This document shows, piece after piece, positions 27,458 through 36,888 of a DNA stretch of 64,000 nt (position 1 is its first letter; each line of letters opens with the position of its first letter). The notes under the pieces are model-generated. The model ran no database searches. It was given only the letters and a program-made list of their open reading frames with translations, and had not been told where the DNA came from. Source of the stretch: CAVQRC01 sp963715045 (GTDB taxonomy: Bacteria; Planctomycetota; Planctomycetia; Pirellulales; Lacipirellulaceae); contig CAVQRC010000039.1 of NCBI GenBank assembly GCA_963715045.1, positions 1 through 64,000 of the forward strand. The letters run 5' to 3'. A program made the translations under genes and the position numbers.

Positions 27458-28291
27458 TCAGCCTGGAGCCGTCGAGGCTCGCGAGGCGACGGCTCCGTTC
27501 GTGACGGTCCGTTCCCGCGGCTGCCTGGGAGATGCCGTGTGGACCGGCAGCTTGAGCGTAAACGCCGTGCCGCGGCCCACCGTACTGTCTACACGGATCT
27601 TACCCTGATGTGCTTCGATGATCTCCCGGCACATCATCAGACCCACCCCGGTGCCCCCTTTACCGGTGCTGTCGGGACCCTGCTTGGTGCTGTAAAACGG
27701 CTCGAAGATCCGCGGCAGGTTGTGTTGAGCGATGCCCTGTCCAGAGTCACGAACACAAAGGTCGACCGCATCCGCTTCCGCATCGTGTCGCAGTTTGATG
27801 ACGATCGTCCCACCCTTAGGCATCGCCTGGCGGGCATTGGTCAGCAGGTTCAACAGCACTTGCTGGATCTGATTACCGCTGGCCATCACTGGGGGGACAT
27901 CGTCGAACTGAGTTTCGACCACAACGCGGTACTTGTGCATCTCGCGTTCGAGAAGGATCAGGGTCTCCTCGATGAGCTGCTTCAAGTCTGTTGGGGCAAA
28001 CTCATGCGAGCGATTGCGAGCCATTCCGAGCACGCTGTTGGTGATTTTCTCGGCCCGCTTCGCCGCGGTCAGGATTTTGTCGAATGCCTTGTCGCGGGTG
28101 GCACTGTCGTTGTAACGGAGCCCCATCTTGGCGTAGTTGAGGATCGTCATCAGCACGTTGTTGAATTCGTGCGTCGTGGTGCTGACGAGTTCGCCGAGCG
28201 CGGCCATCTTCTGGGCATCGAGAAGCTGTCGCTTGGAGATCTCCAGTTGCCGTTGCAGATCCATGTCACTCGCAGGTTCACTCGACTGCAT
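27458..28291 (-). CDS. soluble sensor histidine kinase
   Basis: 277 residues from ATG 28291, preferred because GGAGAG precedes it; a GTG at 28390 would add 33 residues. The kinase core is complete: H-box ALGELVSTTTHEFNNVL (phosphoacceptor His), N-box LLTNARQAM, G1 RDSGQGIAQ, F-box EPFYSTK and G2 GGTGVGL. The first 35 residues form a short coiled coil; there is no membrane helix or PAS domain, so the input must come from a partner protein. No response regulator is adjacent, making this an orphan. The HEFNN form of the H-box is that of NtrB-like kinases, which is interesting next to nitrogen genes but not proof of that role. Confidence 0.88.
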   Translation of the reverse strand: MQSSEPASDMDLQRQLEISKRQLLDAQKMAALGELVSTTTHEFNNVLMTILNYAKMGLRYNDSATRDKAFDKILTAAKRAEKITNSVLGMARNRSHEFAPTDLKQLIEETLILLEREMHKYRVVVETQFDDVPPVMASGNQIQQVLLNLLTNARQAMPKGGTIVIKLRHDAEADAVDLCVRDSGQGIAQHNLPRIFEPFYSTKQGPDSTGKGGTGVGLMMCREIIEAHQGKIRVDSTVGRGTAFTLKLPVHTASPRQPRERTVTNGAVASRASTAPG

Positions 28292-28470
28292 GCTGGTTCT
28301 CTCCGCCCAATCGCTAAACACGTCAGTCACTGGCAAGGCCGTTCCAGCTTGCCAGGGTTCCACCGAATCACCAGCTTGCCGAGAGGTCACGATAACTCTT
28401 TGCTGGGACAGTGTTTACCACATTAGGAGGGTATCGACGATCTCGCCTCGGAGTCTAAAGCTGGACTCGC

Positions 28471-28476
28471 TATAAT
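28471..28476 (+). promoter_or_regulatory. TATAAT -10 candidate upstream of the 85-residue gene
   Basis: A perfect TATAAT lies 80 bases before the start at 28556. No good -35 is seen at 16-18 bases upstream, so the call depends on the -10 alone. Confidence 0.3.
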
Positions 28477-28555
28477 CCGCCACCACAATGCGGCACGCTC
28501 CCGTTGTCCCGGCCGAGCTTCGACATTTCGCCTATCTACAACCCCTGCGACGCCG

Positions 28556-28813
28556 ATGCACACCGTCGAACTTCTCGAACAAGCACTCACCCTGGCGCGG
28601 GAATTGGGCTTCGGAATCCGCCAGGAGTGGTTCGGAGGAGACGGCGGAGGGATCTGTCGGATTCGAGACCAGGCGTGGATTTTCCTTGATCTCGCGGAGT
28701 CGCATCGCGATCAGTTGGCGATCGTACTGGAAGCGATCGAGTCGGCCGAAGGGAGGGCGACGATACGGCTGCCATCGGCGATCGAAGCGATGCTCAGGGA
28801 CCGGGCCGCCTGA
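28556..28813 (+). CDS. small conserved protein, 85 residues
   Basis: Starts at ATG 28556 and codes for an amphipathic, acidic protein with an EWFGGDGGGICRI turn and two helices. There is no signal peptide, metal site or known motif. Similar short proteins exist, as far as I recall, in other planctomycetes. It is convergent with nadD, 51 bases away. The regular GC-skewed codon use supports a real gene, though it is short. Confidence 0.55.
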   Translation: MHTVELLEQALTLARELGFGIRQEWFGGDGGGICRIRDQAWIFLDLAESHRDQLAIVLEAIESAEGRATIRLPSAIEAMLRDRAA

Positions 28814-28864
28814 CGCGGCCGCGGCAGGTTGCGTTGATCGACTGGCGATCCACCGGCGATCCGA

Positions 28865-29499
28865 TCAGCGACCCGCGGCGTCCGGCCGTTGGCCTGACGA
28901 GCCGTACAATCCATGCTCCGCGATATACTTCGCCACCACTTCGGGCACCAGATGGCCAATCGCTTTGCCTTGGGAAGCAAGTTGGCGAATCTCCGTGCTG
29001 CTGACATCGCAGGGGGGCATTGAAATCCATTCCAGGCGATTGCGAGCCGCGGGGAGTTGATCGAGGGTCGCTTGTACCAGCCCGCGATCGGTCCCTGGAC
29101 GATCGACCACGAGTAGCGAGGCCATCTCGAGGATGCGGTCGGGCGCCTCCAACGGGGCAGATCGAACAAGGCGTCGGCGCCGAGGACCAGAAGCAGGCGG
29201 TGATCGGGAAACGACGACTGCAAGGCTTCGAGCGTCTCGAAGGTGTAGCTGATTCCGCCACGATCGACTTCGTGAGTCGAGACCTGGATCTCTGGTCGAC
29301 CCGCGATCGCTCTGCACGCCATTTCGACGCGGTCGGCGGACGATGCAATCGGACCGCGGGGTTTGAGCGGCTGTGCCGCGGCAGGCATCAGCAAGAGTTG
29401 CTCGAGCCTGGCCTGGCGAATGGCGGCCTCGGCAAGCTGGATGTGGCCATGATGAATCGGATCAAAGCTACCGCCGAAGATCCCGGTGCGGGCAGGCAA
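28865..29499 (-). CDS. nadD: nicotinate-nucleotide adenylyltransferase, interrupted by one frameshift
   Basis: NadD joins nicotinate mononucleotide and ATP to make deamido-NAD. The first frame from 29499 gives TGIFGGSFDPIHHGHI (nucleotide-binding HxGH region) to GADALFDLPRW; the second frame gives APDRILEMASLLVVDRPG, the adenylyltransferase signature SSTEIR and the ending LVPEVVAKYIAEHGLY. The switch occurs around 29148-29152, where TGGAGGCG would restore the frame as TGGGAGGCG, that is one G missing. With it the protein is 211 residues, the usual length. It lies 28 bases after the deacetylase-like gene on the same strand. An essential gene with one lost base suggests a sequence error. Confidence 0.88.
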
Positions 29500-29527
29500 G
29501 TGATCGAGACCTGAGTTGATAGCCTCG

Positions 29528-30325
29528 CTAGCTGACCAGGCGGAGGATCGACCGTTGAGGTGTCGACTGCGAGGCCATGAGCAGTCGCTCCACCGTATCC
29601 CGCATGGTTTCTACCACCAATTGCCGGCGGCTGCAAAGCTGGTGAATGCGTCGCAGGACCGCGACGACACGGCGTTCGGCCGCAGGTCCAGCTTGTGCCG
29701 TTCGCGCGACGTCGATGACCAGGTGCAGGCTCCCGGCCCGGGCCGCGACGTGCTCCAGGCGGCGAAAAATGCGTTTCAGATGAAATCGACTCGAGACCCA
29801 GCCGTCCGCGTACGGCAACCGGGCTGAGCCGGGGACCTCCCACATTCCGAAGTGGAGTCGATGGGCTGCAGCGGGTCGCTTCGCTCGTACGGCGGCGTCG
29901 ACGCAACCACGCAGGGCAGTGATCCCGCTCTTGACCACGACGTCGAGATGATCGTCGACAACCCCGTCGCGCGGAGCGAGTGTACTTACACTTACGCCCG
30001 CGGCCTGGGCGTGACCCAGACGACGCTGAAGTTCGCGGGTGAATTCCTGACGACTGATCCCCTGCCCAAGCCAGTCAGATTCGCCCAGGATGGCGATTTC
30101 ATGGGCCAGCGGACTGCCGACCAGGCTGGCAAGATGTTTGGAAAGACCCGGCTCGGCAATTGCCCAGGTTGCGGCGAGTCCGCGCTCATTGCAGCGTCGA
30201 ATCAAGCGGCTGCCCAGGGCCTGCGTTTCCCTCAAGACCCCCGTCCGGGTGACGACTTCGGCCGGTTCGAGATCGACGCTCAGAATCAGGTGGCCTGTTG
30301 CTTCAGGCGATGTCGCTCGTGCCAT
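29528..30325 (-). CDS. polysaccharide deacetylase-like protein
   Basis: 265 residues from ATG 30325. The start LILSVDLEPAEV followed later by ATWAIAEPG and HEIAILGES resembles the NodB fold (first acidic strand, TxF-like and HxxG segments), but the usual metal triad D-H-H is not complete, so it may be a non-catalytic or divergent member. No signal peptide. It lies in the polysaccharide locus, between a methyltransferase and nadD, and its end is close to nadD. Related fold without activity is as likely as an enzyme. Confidence 0.5.
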   Translation of the reverse strand: MARATSPEATGHLILSVDLEPAEVVTRTGVLRETQALGSRLIRRCNERGLAATWAIAEPGLSKHLASLVGSPLAHEIAILGESDWLGQGISRQEFTRELQRRLGHAQAAGVSVSTLAPRDGVVDDHLDVVVKSGITALRGCVDAAVRAKRPAAAHRLHFGMWEVPGSARLPYADGWVSSRFHLKRIFRRLEHVAARAGSLHLVIDVARTAQAGPAAERRVVAVLRRIHQLCSRRQLVVETMRDTVERLLMASQSTPQRSILRLVS

Positions 30326-30485
30326 CGAGAGCCCTCAAACTCACGTTTCCGGATGTTGTCCACGCTGACGGTATCCGAGGGATCATTCGTCCATCGGGTG
30401 CAATCGGCTCAATGGAATCGAGAAACGTCCGGGCAAGGCAATCCGGGGCGAATTGGCAACCTGGCGAGTATGTGCGGGGAGGTCG

Positions 30486-31178
30486 TCAGCGGCTGGCGAT
30501 GAAATACAGCCGCGGCCCCGCGATTGCATGTCCGCTCTTGGCCAAAGCAAGCCGAATGAGCGACTTGGCACAGCCCGCCAGCCCGCGGCCGGCAAACCGC
30601 ACGAATGCGGTGCGGGCAACTTTTCTGGTTTTCAGGTTGCGGCTCTGCAAGCAAGCCGAGAGCTTCGAAATGTCGAAGGATTGCTGGTGCCCGACGTGGT
30701 GGAACGTCGAGTCGCAGTGCGGGCACAGCACGGTAGCGGCGTCGAGATTCTCGGCATACGGCACGGTACCGAGGAAATATCCACCTGGTTTCAAGACGCG
30801 GTGTACCTCGTCCAGCCCCTTCTGGAGTTGTTCGTCGGAAAGGTGTTCCAGGACTTCCAGAGCGAATACGGCGTCGAATGATCGTTCTTGGAAGGGCATC
30901 TGCTCCATGTAGCCGGCCCGAGCGTCGATGCCTTCCACAACGGCGCGTTCGATCGCCGCTGCGTCAGGGTCGAGACTTGCCACCCCCCAACCGAATTGCT
31001 GCAGATGCCGCTCCATCCAGGCCGTGCCGATGCCGACGTTCAGCACCTGGGGCGACGGTCCTCCTCGCAGAAGCGAGCGCGCCTTCTTCGCGATGAAGGC
31101 ACCTCGCAGCGGTGCGCCCTCAAAGTAGTGTCCGACCTGTCGATCCTGGAGGTGTTTCCAAAGTTTGTCCTGATCCAT
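30486..31178 (-). CDS. SAM-dependent methyltransferase
   Basis: 230 residues from ATG 31178 (31181 is an adjacent alternative; a longer start at 31235 exists). The Methyltransf_11-type domain shows motif I VLNVGIGTAWMER, the acidic VASLDPDAAAI, and ALEVLEHLSDEQL then HRVLKPGGYFLG. An inserted LCPHCDSTFHHVGH with two cysteines and three histidines may bind zinc. Its neighbours point to methylation of a glycan or lipid-linked sugar, but the acceptor is unknown. Confidence 0.8.
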   Translation of the reverse strand: MDQDKLWKHLQDRQVGHYFEGAPLRGAFIAKKARSLLRGGPSPQVLNVGIGTAWMERHLQQFGWGVASLDPDAAAIERAVVEGIDARAGYMEQMPFQERSFDAVFALEVLEHLSDEQLQKGLDEVHRVLKPGGYFLGTVPYAENLDAATVLCPHCDSTFHHVGHQQSFDISKLSACLQSRNLKTRKVARTAFVRFAGRGLAGCAKSLIRLALAKSGHAIAGPRLYFIASR

Positions 31179-31352
31179 CATGACAACGCCGGGGAAGGAG
31201 AACGAAAGACGGCGACAGCGTCTCAGACCGTGCAACAGCAGCGGATGTATAGAGAGAGTTTTTGGTTACCGCAAGACGACTCGGCAGGCGGACGCCCGTG
31301 CCAATCAGCGGGGGTGCAGGAACTGGTTCCGCTTTTGCTGCCCGCCTGCGAA

Positions 31353-31369
31353 AAGACCCCTGGGGTCTT
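31353..31369 (-). terminator. 17-base palindromic terminator, downstream copy
   Basis: AAGACCCC-A-GGGGTCTT read on the minus strand, followed by TTTT. It is the second of two copies behind the flippase gene. Confidence 0.6.
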
Positions 31370-31413
31370 ATTGGGGGAATAGGCAACACTGCAACATTGC
31401 CTAAACAGCCAAA

Positions 31414-31430
31414 AAGACCCCAGGGGTCTT
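31414..31430 (-). terminator. 17-base palindromic terminator, upstream copy
   Basis: AAGACCCC-T-GGGGTCTT on the minus strand, followed by five T residues: a regular intrinsic terminator about 145 bases after the flippase stop. It is the exact reverse complement of the copy at 31353-31369; the 43 bases between them hold no gene. Confidence 0.65.
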
Positions 31431-31575
31431 TAATGGGTTGGCGTCGGATGGTGCCGGGGCTTCAGAAGTCAGCCGCATCGATCCCTCGAGAGTTGCCAGA
31501 TGCACACCCCCGTTTGAGCAACTCAAACGAACCCGTTTCTGCACTCCGCCCTTGGGGGCGGGCGATTCCACAGAA

Positions 31576-33049
31576 CTAGCCAGCAATGCTTCGTCCCGGC
31601 GATTCCGAGACGCGGGGAGCGGCGAACGCGTTGACGAGCCCGACACTCGCTGGTGGATGCTGATTCAACGGCGTCAGAATCTCGCCTGCCGCAGGTTCGA
31701 CTTCCACGGGTACCGACCGCCGCAGGAAAAAGGGGCGTACCGAGACGCCGACGCGTTTCTTCATCTCGAAATAGAGGCAGATTGTCCAGACGAGCGTGGT
31801 CACGGTTGTGGCCAGGGCCCCCCCGATCATCCCCCATTGCGGGATCAGAATCGCGTTCAGCGTGATGTTCAGCACGGCGCTGCTTCCGAGTACTTGTGCC
31901 GCTCGGCGTTGATGCCCGGTCATCGTCATCAGGAATCCGGTTGTCCCCGCCAGCGAATGGAAGAACTGCCCGACCGTCAAGATCACGAGCGACGCGTAGC
32001 CATCGATAAAATCCGGGCCGAAAATCGCCAGGACCTCACGTCCGCCGAAGATCATGGCCAGGCAGATTGGCAGCGACAATGCATAAATGGCCCGCGTTGC
32101 CGTGGTCACCATCCGTTGGAGTTGCCGCTGATCATTCTGAGCCGACAACTCGGCGATCACCGGGGCCGCGATCGCATTCACGGCAGTAAGCCCCGTCCCG
32201 CAGAGTTTTACGCATCGGGTGACCACCGCATAGACGGCTGCCCGTTCAGCTCCGAGAAAAATGCCGATCATCACAATGTCCGATTGGCGAATGATCCAGT
32301 TGAAGCTCGACGTCAGCGCCAGAGGCAGTGACACACAGATCCATTCTCGAGTCTCAAACACGGGCCGCGCCGCGTGGACTTCCGCCGGGGACGACCGAGT
32401 GCCAGATGACGGCCGAGAAGACAACCGTCAACAGACTGGCCGCACCATGCACAATGAGGGCCATCGACGCCGTCGGAGGCCGCTCACTGAAGGCGTCGAT
32501 CGCCAGGACCCCGGCGATCAGCAGCAGGGGCATCGCAACCGACTGCGGGGCCTTGGAGAGGGCCATCAGCTTCAGAGCGCGAAAGCTGCTGAGCTTCAGT
32601 TCGATATACACCTTCATGGGAAGCAGCAGGCTGGCCAGCACGAAAGCCCGCCCCAGTTCTGCGTCGAGCCATCTGCCCAGACCGAGCCCCAACACGGCCG
32701 TGATCCCCGCGAGTAAGAGCGAAAACCCGACCGTCAGTTGTTGACTGCGGCGGACATAGCCGCGGAACAAAGACCACTGATCGCGGCTTCGATACGCGGC
32801 CAACAGCCGCAGGCTGGCCGTATCCATCCCGAGCTTCGCGACCATCACGAGCAGATTGATGCACGTGAGGGGAAAGATGTACTTTCCGAATTGCTCCGGC
32901 CCCAGGACCCGGACCAGCAACAGTTGGGCCGCAAACAAAGTGCCCATGCCGATCGCATGAAAGCTGAGAAAACTCGTCGCGCCCCGGAGGACGGCCGAGG
33001 TGACCGAACGGTTGCGAGGCGAAGCGGGCGAGATCGATGCGGATTTCAT
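31576..33049 (-). CDS. polysaccharide flippase (Wzx/MATE type), interrupted by one frameshift
   Basis: Two overlapping frames join to about 490 residues with 12-14 helices. The first, from 33049, begins after a short polar leader with FLSFHAIGMGTLFAAQLLLVRVLGPEQFGKYIF, quoted in outline as the GPEQFG helix-1 loop typical of Wzx proteins; the second resumes with RPVFETREWICVSLPLAL and the helix FNWIIRQSDIVMIG, ending with FEMKKRVGV and a tail. One extra base between about 32356 and 32424 explains the change. Wzx flips lipid-linked oligosaccharides to the periplasm. It heads away from the GT genes, divergent from them. Two terminators follow it. Confidence 0.78.
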
Positions 33050-33294
33050 GGAGCAGGTGGGAATGAGTTCGCAGCGGCGGACCTGCGAGTCAGGTGCCGA
33101 GACCGTCGCGTACGTCTACGGGATGCTGGCCACCGTGTAAAGTCCGCTTGGCCGTGTTCTCGGAGCAAGGCCCGGCGCGGGGGCTGGGAATCGCGGCGAG
33201 TCGCCGATTTCGCCGAGAATTGCGACTCTTGGTCTTGCGACTCACGGCAGTTTCCCTATCATCCGCGACCCCGAAAAACAGGTAGACCAACACC

Positions 33295-34536
33295 ATGCGG
33301 CCATGCTCGCGGCACATCGCACTTTTTTTGGCTACGCTCCGCTGCGGTGGTGCGGAGCGGATGATGCTGCATCTGGGGGGAGCGGCAGCCAGTGCCGGAC
33401 TCCGCGTCGACCTGGTCGTCGGAAATGCCGCCGGCGAATTCGCCGCTGCCGTTCCGCCCGGGATCCGCGTGATTGATCTGGGGCAGTCCCGGATCCGCCG
33501 CTGCATCCTCCCGCTCGCCCAATATCTTCGCAAGAAGCGGCCGGCGGGGCTCATCACCAGAGTGGTGCACGCCAATCTCGCCGCGATTGCCGCGCGTCGA
33601 CTCGCCGGTGGCGAAACCCGCCTCGTGGTGACCGAAGCGAACCACGTCTCACAACGGCTGGGATCCAAAGCCAACGGAAAACTCATCGCCGCCGTCGAGC
33701 GTCTGGGAATGATTCCCCTGATGCGGTTGGCCTATCCCCGGGCAGATGCGGTCGTGGCCGTTTCGCGGGGCGTCGCCGATGATCTGAAGCGAACGCTGCG
33801 GTTGCCGGAACTCGAGATCGAAGTGATTCCCAACCCGGTTATTTCGCCACGTTTTGAGGAACTGGCGGCGTCGGAACCTGACCATCCGTGGCTCTCGGAC
33901 GGCGGACCACCGGTGATTGTTTCAGCCGGACGTCTGGTCGCCCAGAAAGACCATGCCATGCTGCTGGAAGCTTTCGCGCGACTCCGCCAGCGGAGGGCTG
34001 CGCGGCTGATTCTGTTTGGCGAAGGGCCGTTGCGGAAATCGCTGGAGATGCTTCGCGACCGGTTGCAGCTTACGACCGACACGGTCGATCTGGCGGGGCA
34101 CTGCGAAAACGTGCTGTGCCATTTCGCAAATGCCGACCTGGTTGCCCTCAGTTCCCGGTATGAGGGTTCTCCCAATGTTCTTACCGAAGCGCTTGCCACT
34201 GGGTGCCCGGTGGTCGCGACTGATTGCCCCAGCGGTCCTGCCGAACTCGTGACCAGCGACGCGATCGGAATACTTGTGCCGGTTGGCGATCCGGCTGCGA
34301 TGTGTGCCGCCATGGACTCCGCACTCGCCCGCACGTGGGAGCGAACTTCGATTCGTCAGAGCGTCGCGGTTCACTCGGCTGCTAACTCTGCCGCGGCCTA
34401 CCTGCGGGTGCTGGGAATCGCGCCGCTGCGGGGGCCCGTTTCGCCGGTAAACAAATCGGCGATCGGCTCGATGCCGCGGCTCGTCGATACGGCGAACTCC
34501 CTGACCACGGTGGCGAATTCGTTTCCTCGAACCTGA
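33295..34536 (+). CDS. glycosyltransferase family 4
   Basis: 413 residues from ATG 33295. GT-B enzyme: N-terminal domain with LATLRCGGAERMMLHL, linker VIPNPVISPRF, and C-terminal donor domain with SAGRLVAQKDHAMLLEAF, the LFGEGPLRKSL segment and the conserved nucleotide-sugar loop SSRYEGSPNVLTEALATGCPVVAT (E-x7-E form, quoted over its key residues). A tail of about 50 residues beyond the usual end looks unstructured. First gene of a rightward cluster of four polysaccharide genes. Confidence 0.9.
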   Translation: MRPCSRHIALFLATLRCGGAERMMLHLGGAAASAGLRVDLVVGNAAGEFAAAVPPGIRVIDLGQSRIRRCILPLAQYLRKKRPAGLITRVVHANLAAIAARRLAGGETRLVVTEANHVSQRLGSKANGKLIAAVERLGMIPLMRLAYPRADAVVAVSRGVADDLKRTLRLPELEIEVIPNPVISPRFEELAASEPDHPWLSDGGPPVIVSAGRLVAQKDHAMLLEAFARLRQRRAARLILFGEGPLRKSLEMLRDRLQLTTDTVDLAGHCENVLCHFANADLVALSSRYEGSPNVLTEALATGCPVVATDCPSGPAELVTSDAIGILVPVGDPAAMCAAMDSALARTWERTSIRQSVAVHSAANSAAAYLRVLGIAPLRGPVSPVNKSAIGSMPRLVDTANSLTTVANSFPRT

Positions 34537-34543
34537 TTCCGAC

Positions 34544-35695
34544 ATGGGTTACGGACTCCTACCCGAACTGTTGTGGACCTCGCTGGTGCTCACGCTGGTG
34601 TGTGCCTGGATCGCTGCGCGCGATCTCCCGCTGGGCGCGGCTCTCGTGATTGCCATGATTCGGGTTGGCGTTTGCTGTGGATATTTCGCCTGGTATTACG
34701 ACGGCACCTGGACTTTTCAGGACGATCTCGTCTACACCGATCAGGGGCAGTATCTCGTCAGCTCGGGTTACGATCCGCTCACGATCCTCTCGCCGGATGG
34801 TATCGAAAAACTGGAATCGATCGCGGGCAGTCAGCACGTGCTCTACACGTGGTGGAATCTGGCGGCGATGTGGTTGATCGGCGAATTCTACTTTGCCCCG
34901 GTGCTGCTGAATGTGCTCGTCACATTCGTCGTTGCCTGGGTGCTGGGCCGGACGCTGGCCGAACTCGAATTTCCCAAGGCGTACCGGGCGATGCTGATCG
35001 GCTTTTTTCTGCTTCACTGGGATACGATCGCCTGGTCTTCGTTCATCAATTTGAAGGACTGTCTGGTCCAACTCATGACGTGCGGCGTGTTCTGGATGCT
35101 GACGCGAATGATCGTCCATCGCGATTTCAAAGCGGCACTGGCTGCGCTGGCCATCACGGGCATGTTCAGCACGGTGCGGTTCTATCTTCCGGGGTTGATC
35201 GTCATGGCGTGCGGCATCTGGTTGTTTTTCGAGTGGCACGAAGCCACCAAGTTTCTCGTTCTTACACTTTGCGGGATCGCCGCGGTGCTGGTCGCACCGT
35301 GGCATCACGTGGCCGACTCGCTGAATCCGCTGCAATTGTTTCATGGCTCACTGCGGTTCCTACTGACGCCTCAGCCGTGGAATATCCGGCCGGCGTACTC
35401 GTTTCTGAACGTGCCGGCAGTTCTCCACTGGGTCACGATTATTCCGACCGCGATCGGGTTCGGAATCCTGTGCCTGCGCTACAAATTTGCCCGGTTGATG
35501 CTGTGGTACGGGTTGCTCGTGATCGTGTTCTATGCGGCCGTCGATGAACTGCAGGGAGTGCGTCATCGAGTGCAGATCTATCACCTGTTCGCGTGGGGAC
35601 AGTTTCACCTGGCATGGAGCTGTCTCTATTCACCGGCGGCTGCCGGTAGCAGCATCTCGACTTCACCGAAAATCCCGGTCGCGACAACGGCCTGA
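34544..35695 (+). CDS. polytopic membrane protein of the polysaccharide locus
   Basis: 383 residues, starting seven bases after the preceding GT. About nine membrane helices with a periplasmic-type loop after helix 2 that contains YYDGTWTFQDD and YTDQGQYLVSSGYDP. The layout recalls GT39/Wzy-like proteins, but the diagnostic residues are not clear enough to choose between polymerase and glycosyltransferase. Position between two GT4 genes supports a role in building or exporting the polymer. Possible Wzy counterpart of the flippase at 31.6-33 kb. Confidence 0.6.
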   Translation: MGYGLLPELLWTSLVLTLVCAWIAARDLPLGAALVIAMIRVGVCCGYFAWYYDGTWTFQDDLVYTDQGQYLVSSGYDPLTILSPDGIEKLESIAGSQHVLYTWWNLAAMWLIGEFYFAPVLLNVLVTFVVAWVLGRTLAELEFPKAYRAMLIGFFLLHWDTIAWSSFINLKDCLVQLMTCGVFWMLTRMIVHRDFKAALAALAITGMFSTVRFYLPGLIVMACGIWLFFEWHEATKFLVLTLCGIAAVLVAPWHHVADSLNPLQLFHGSLRFLLTPQPWNIRPAYSFLNVPAVLHWVTIIPTAIGFGILCLRYKFARLMLWYGLLVIVFYAAVDELQGVRHRVQIYHLFAWGQFHLAWSCLYSPAAAGSSISTSPKIPVATTA

Positions 35696-35703
35696 GAGAC
35701 ACG

Positions 35704-36867
35704 ATGCGGACGACACATCTGATCACAAGTCTGGATGCCGACGGCACGCAGCGGGTCCTGGTCCGCTTGCTCCGCACGCTGGTACCCCAGGGGCTTGCCG
35801 CTGAGGTCGTTTCGCTGCGACCAGCAGCCACGGAGCTGGCGACCGAACTCCGCGACTGTGGCGTCCGAGTGCGGTCTTTGGAGATGCACCGCCGGTTCCC
35901 GACGCCGGCAATGTGGAAACGCTGGATGGGGTGGCTGGATGCCAGCCGCCCGGATGTGCTCGCAACCTGGCTGTACCACGCCGATCTGGCGGGTGGGGTG
36001 GCCGCCTGGCTTCGCCCCCACTTGCCGCTGGTCTGGAACGTACGCCACCACCGGCTGGATCAGAGAGATCGCTGGAGCACACGGGTCGTTGTTCGCGGTT
36101 GTGCCCGGATCGCGAAGCGGGTTGCCCGCCAGATCGTGTGCTGCTCGCACGCCAGTGCGGCATGGCACACGAGGCTCGGCTACCCGGCCGATCGTGTGAC
36201 CGTCATTCCCAACGGTTACGACCTGCACGAATTCAAGCCGGACGTTACAGCTCGTGCAGAAGTACGCAGCGAGCTGGGCCTCTCCTGGGGGACTCCGCTG
36301 GTGGGTCACTTCGGACGCTTTCATCCCGATAAAGACCACCGCACGTTCGTCGAAGCGGCGGCCCGCATAGCGGGTGTGCGAAAAGACGTCCATTTCGTGC
36401 TGGGTGGCCGCGACGTCGATGATCACAACCTTCAACTCGCGGCGTGGATCGCAGCGACCGGGCTTCGTGACCGATGCCATCTGCTGGGTGCCCGCCGCGA
36501 CGTCTCGCGATTGCTGGCGGCGGTCGATCTGGTCGTCTCGTCGTCCAGGACCGAGGCCTTTCCGAACATTCTCGGTGAGGCCCTCGCCTGTGGAGTTCCC
36601 TGCGTCGCAACCGATGTCGGCGACGCCGGGCGGATCGTTGGCGATTGCGGAGAGATCGTGGCGGCTGGTGATGCGGGTTCCCTGGCGGCGGCGGCGGCGC
36701 GGATTCTGGGCACGCCTCACGAGCAACTCGGTCGGTTCGCGATGCGGTGTCGGAAACGCGCGGAAAGTCATTACAAGCTGGAAATCGCGGCTCAACGGCA
36801 TCTTGCCACCTGGGTGTCTGCGGCGCGGCAGCCTGCATCGGACCTGCCGGTGCGGCGGGCTGCCTAA
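35704..36867 (+). CDS. glycosyltransferase family 4
   Basis: 387 residues from ATG 35704, eight bases after the membrane protein. Typical GT4: HLITSLDADGTQRVLVRLL at the N-terminus (with the DADGTQ instead of the common GGAE), VIPNGYDLHEF linker, and donor site GRFHPDKDHRTFVEAA, LLGARRDVSRLL, SSRTEAFPNILGEALACGVPCVAT. Probably adds one sugar to a lipid-linked intermediate at the cytoplasmic face. Same operon as its neighbours. Confidence 0.9.
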   Translation: MRTTHLITSLDADGTQRVLVRLLRTLVPQGLAAEVVSLRPAATELATELRDCGVRVRSLEMHRRFPTPAMWKRWMGWLDASRPDVLATWLYHADLAGGVAAWLRPHLPLVWNVRHHRLDQRDRWSTRVVVRGCARIAKRVARQIVCCSHASAAWHTRLGYPADRVTVIPNGYDLHEFKPDVTARAEVRSELGLSWGTPLVGHFGRFHPDKDHRTFVEAAARIAGVRKDVHFVLGGRDVDDHNLQLAAWIAATGLRDRCHLLGARRDVSRLLAAVDLVVSSSRTEAFPNILGEALACGVPCVATDVGDAGRIVGDCGEIVAAGDAGSLAAAAARILGTPHEQLGRFAMRCRKRAESHYKLEIAAQRHLATWVSAARQPASDLPVRRAA

Positions 36868-36888
36868 TCGAATCTAGGAGCGTAATCG

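Noticed and set aside
28711..29499. nadD read as an intact 262-residue protein in one frame
   Set aside because: After LFDLPRW the frame loses all NadD motifs, while the adjacent frame continues with SSTEIR and LVPEVVAKYI. The frameshift reading is far better.
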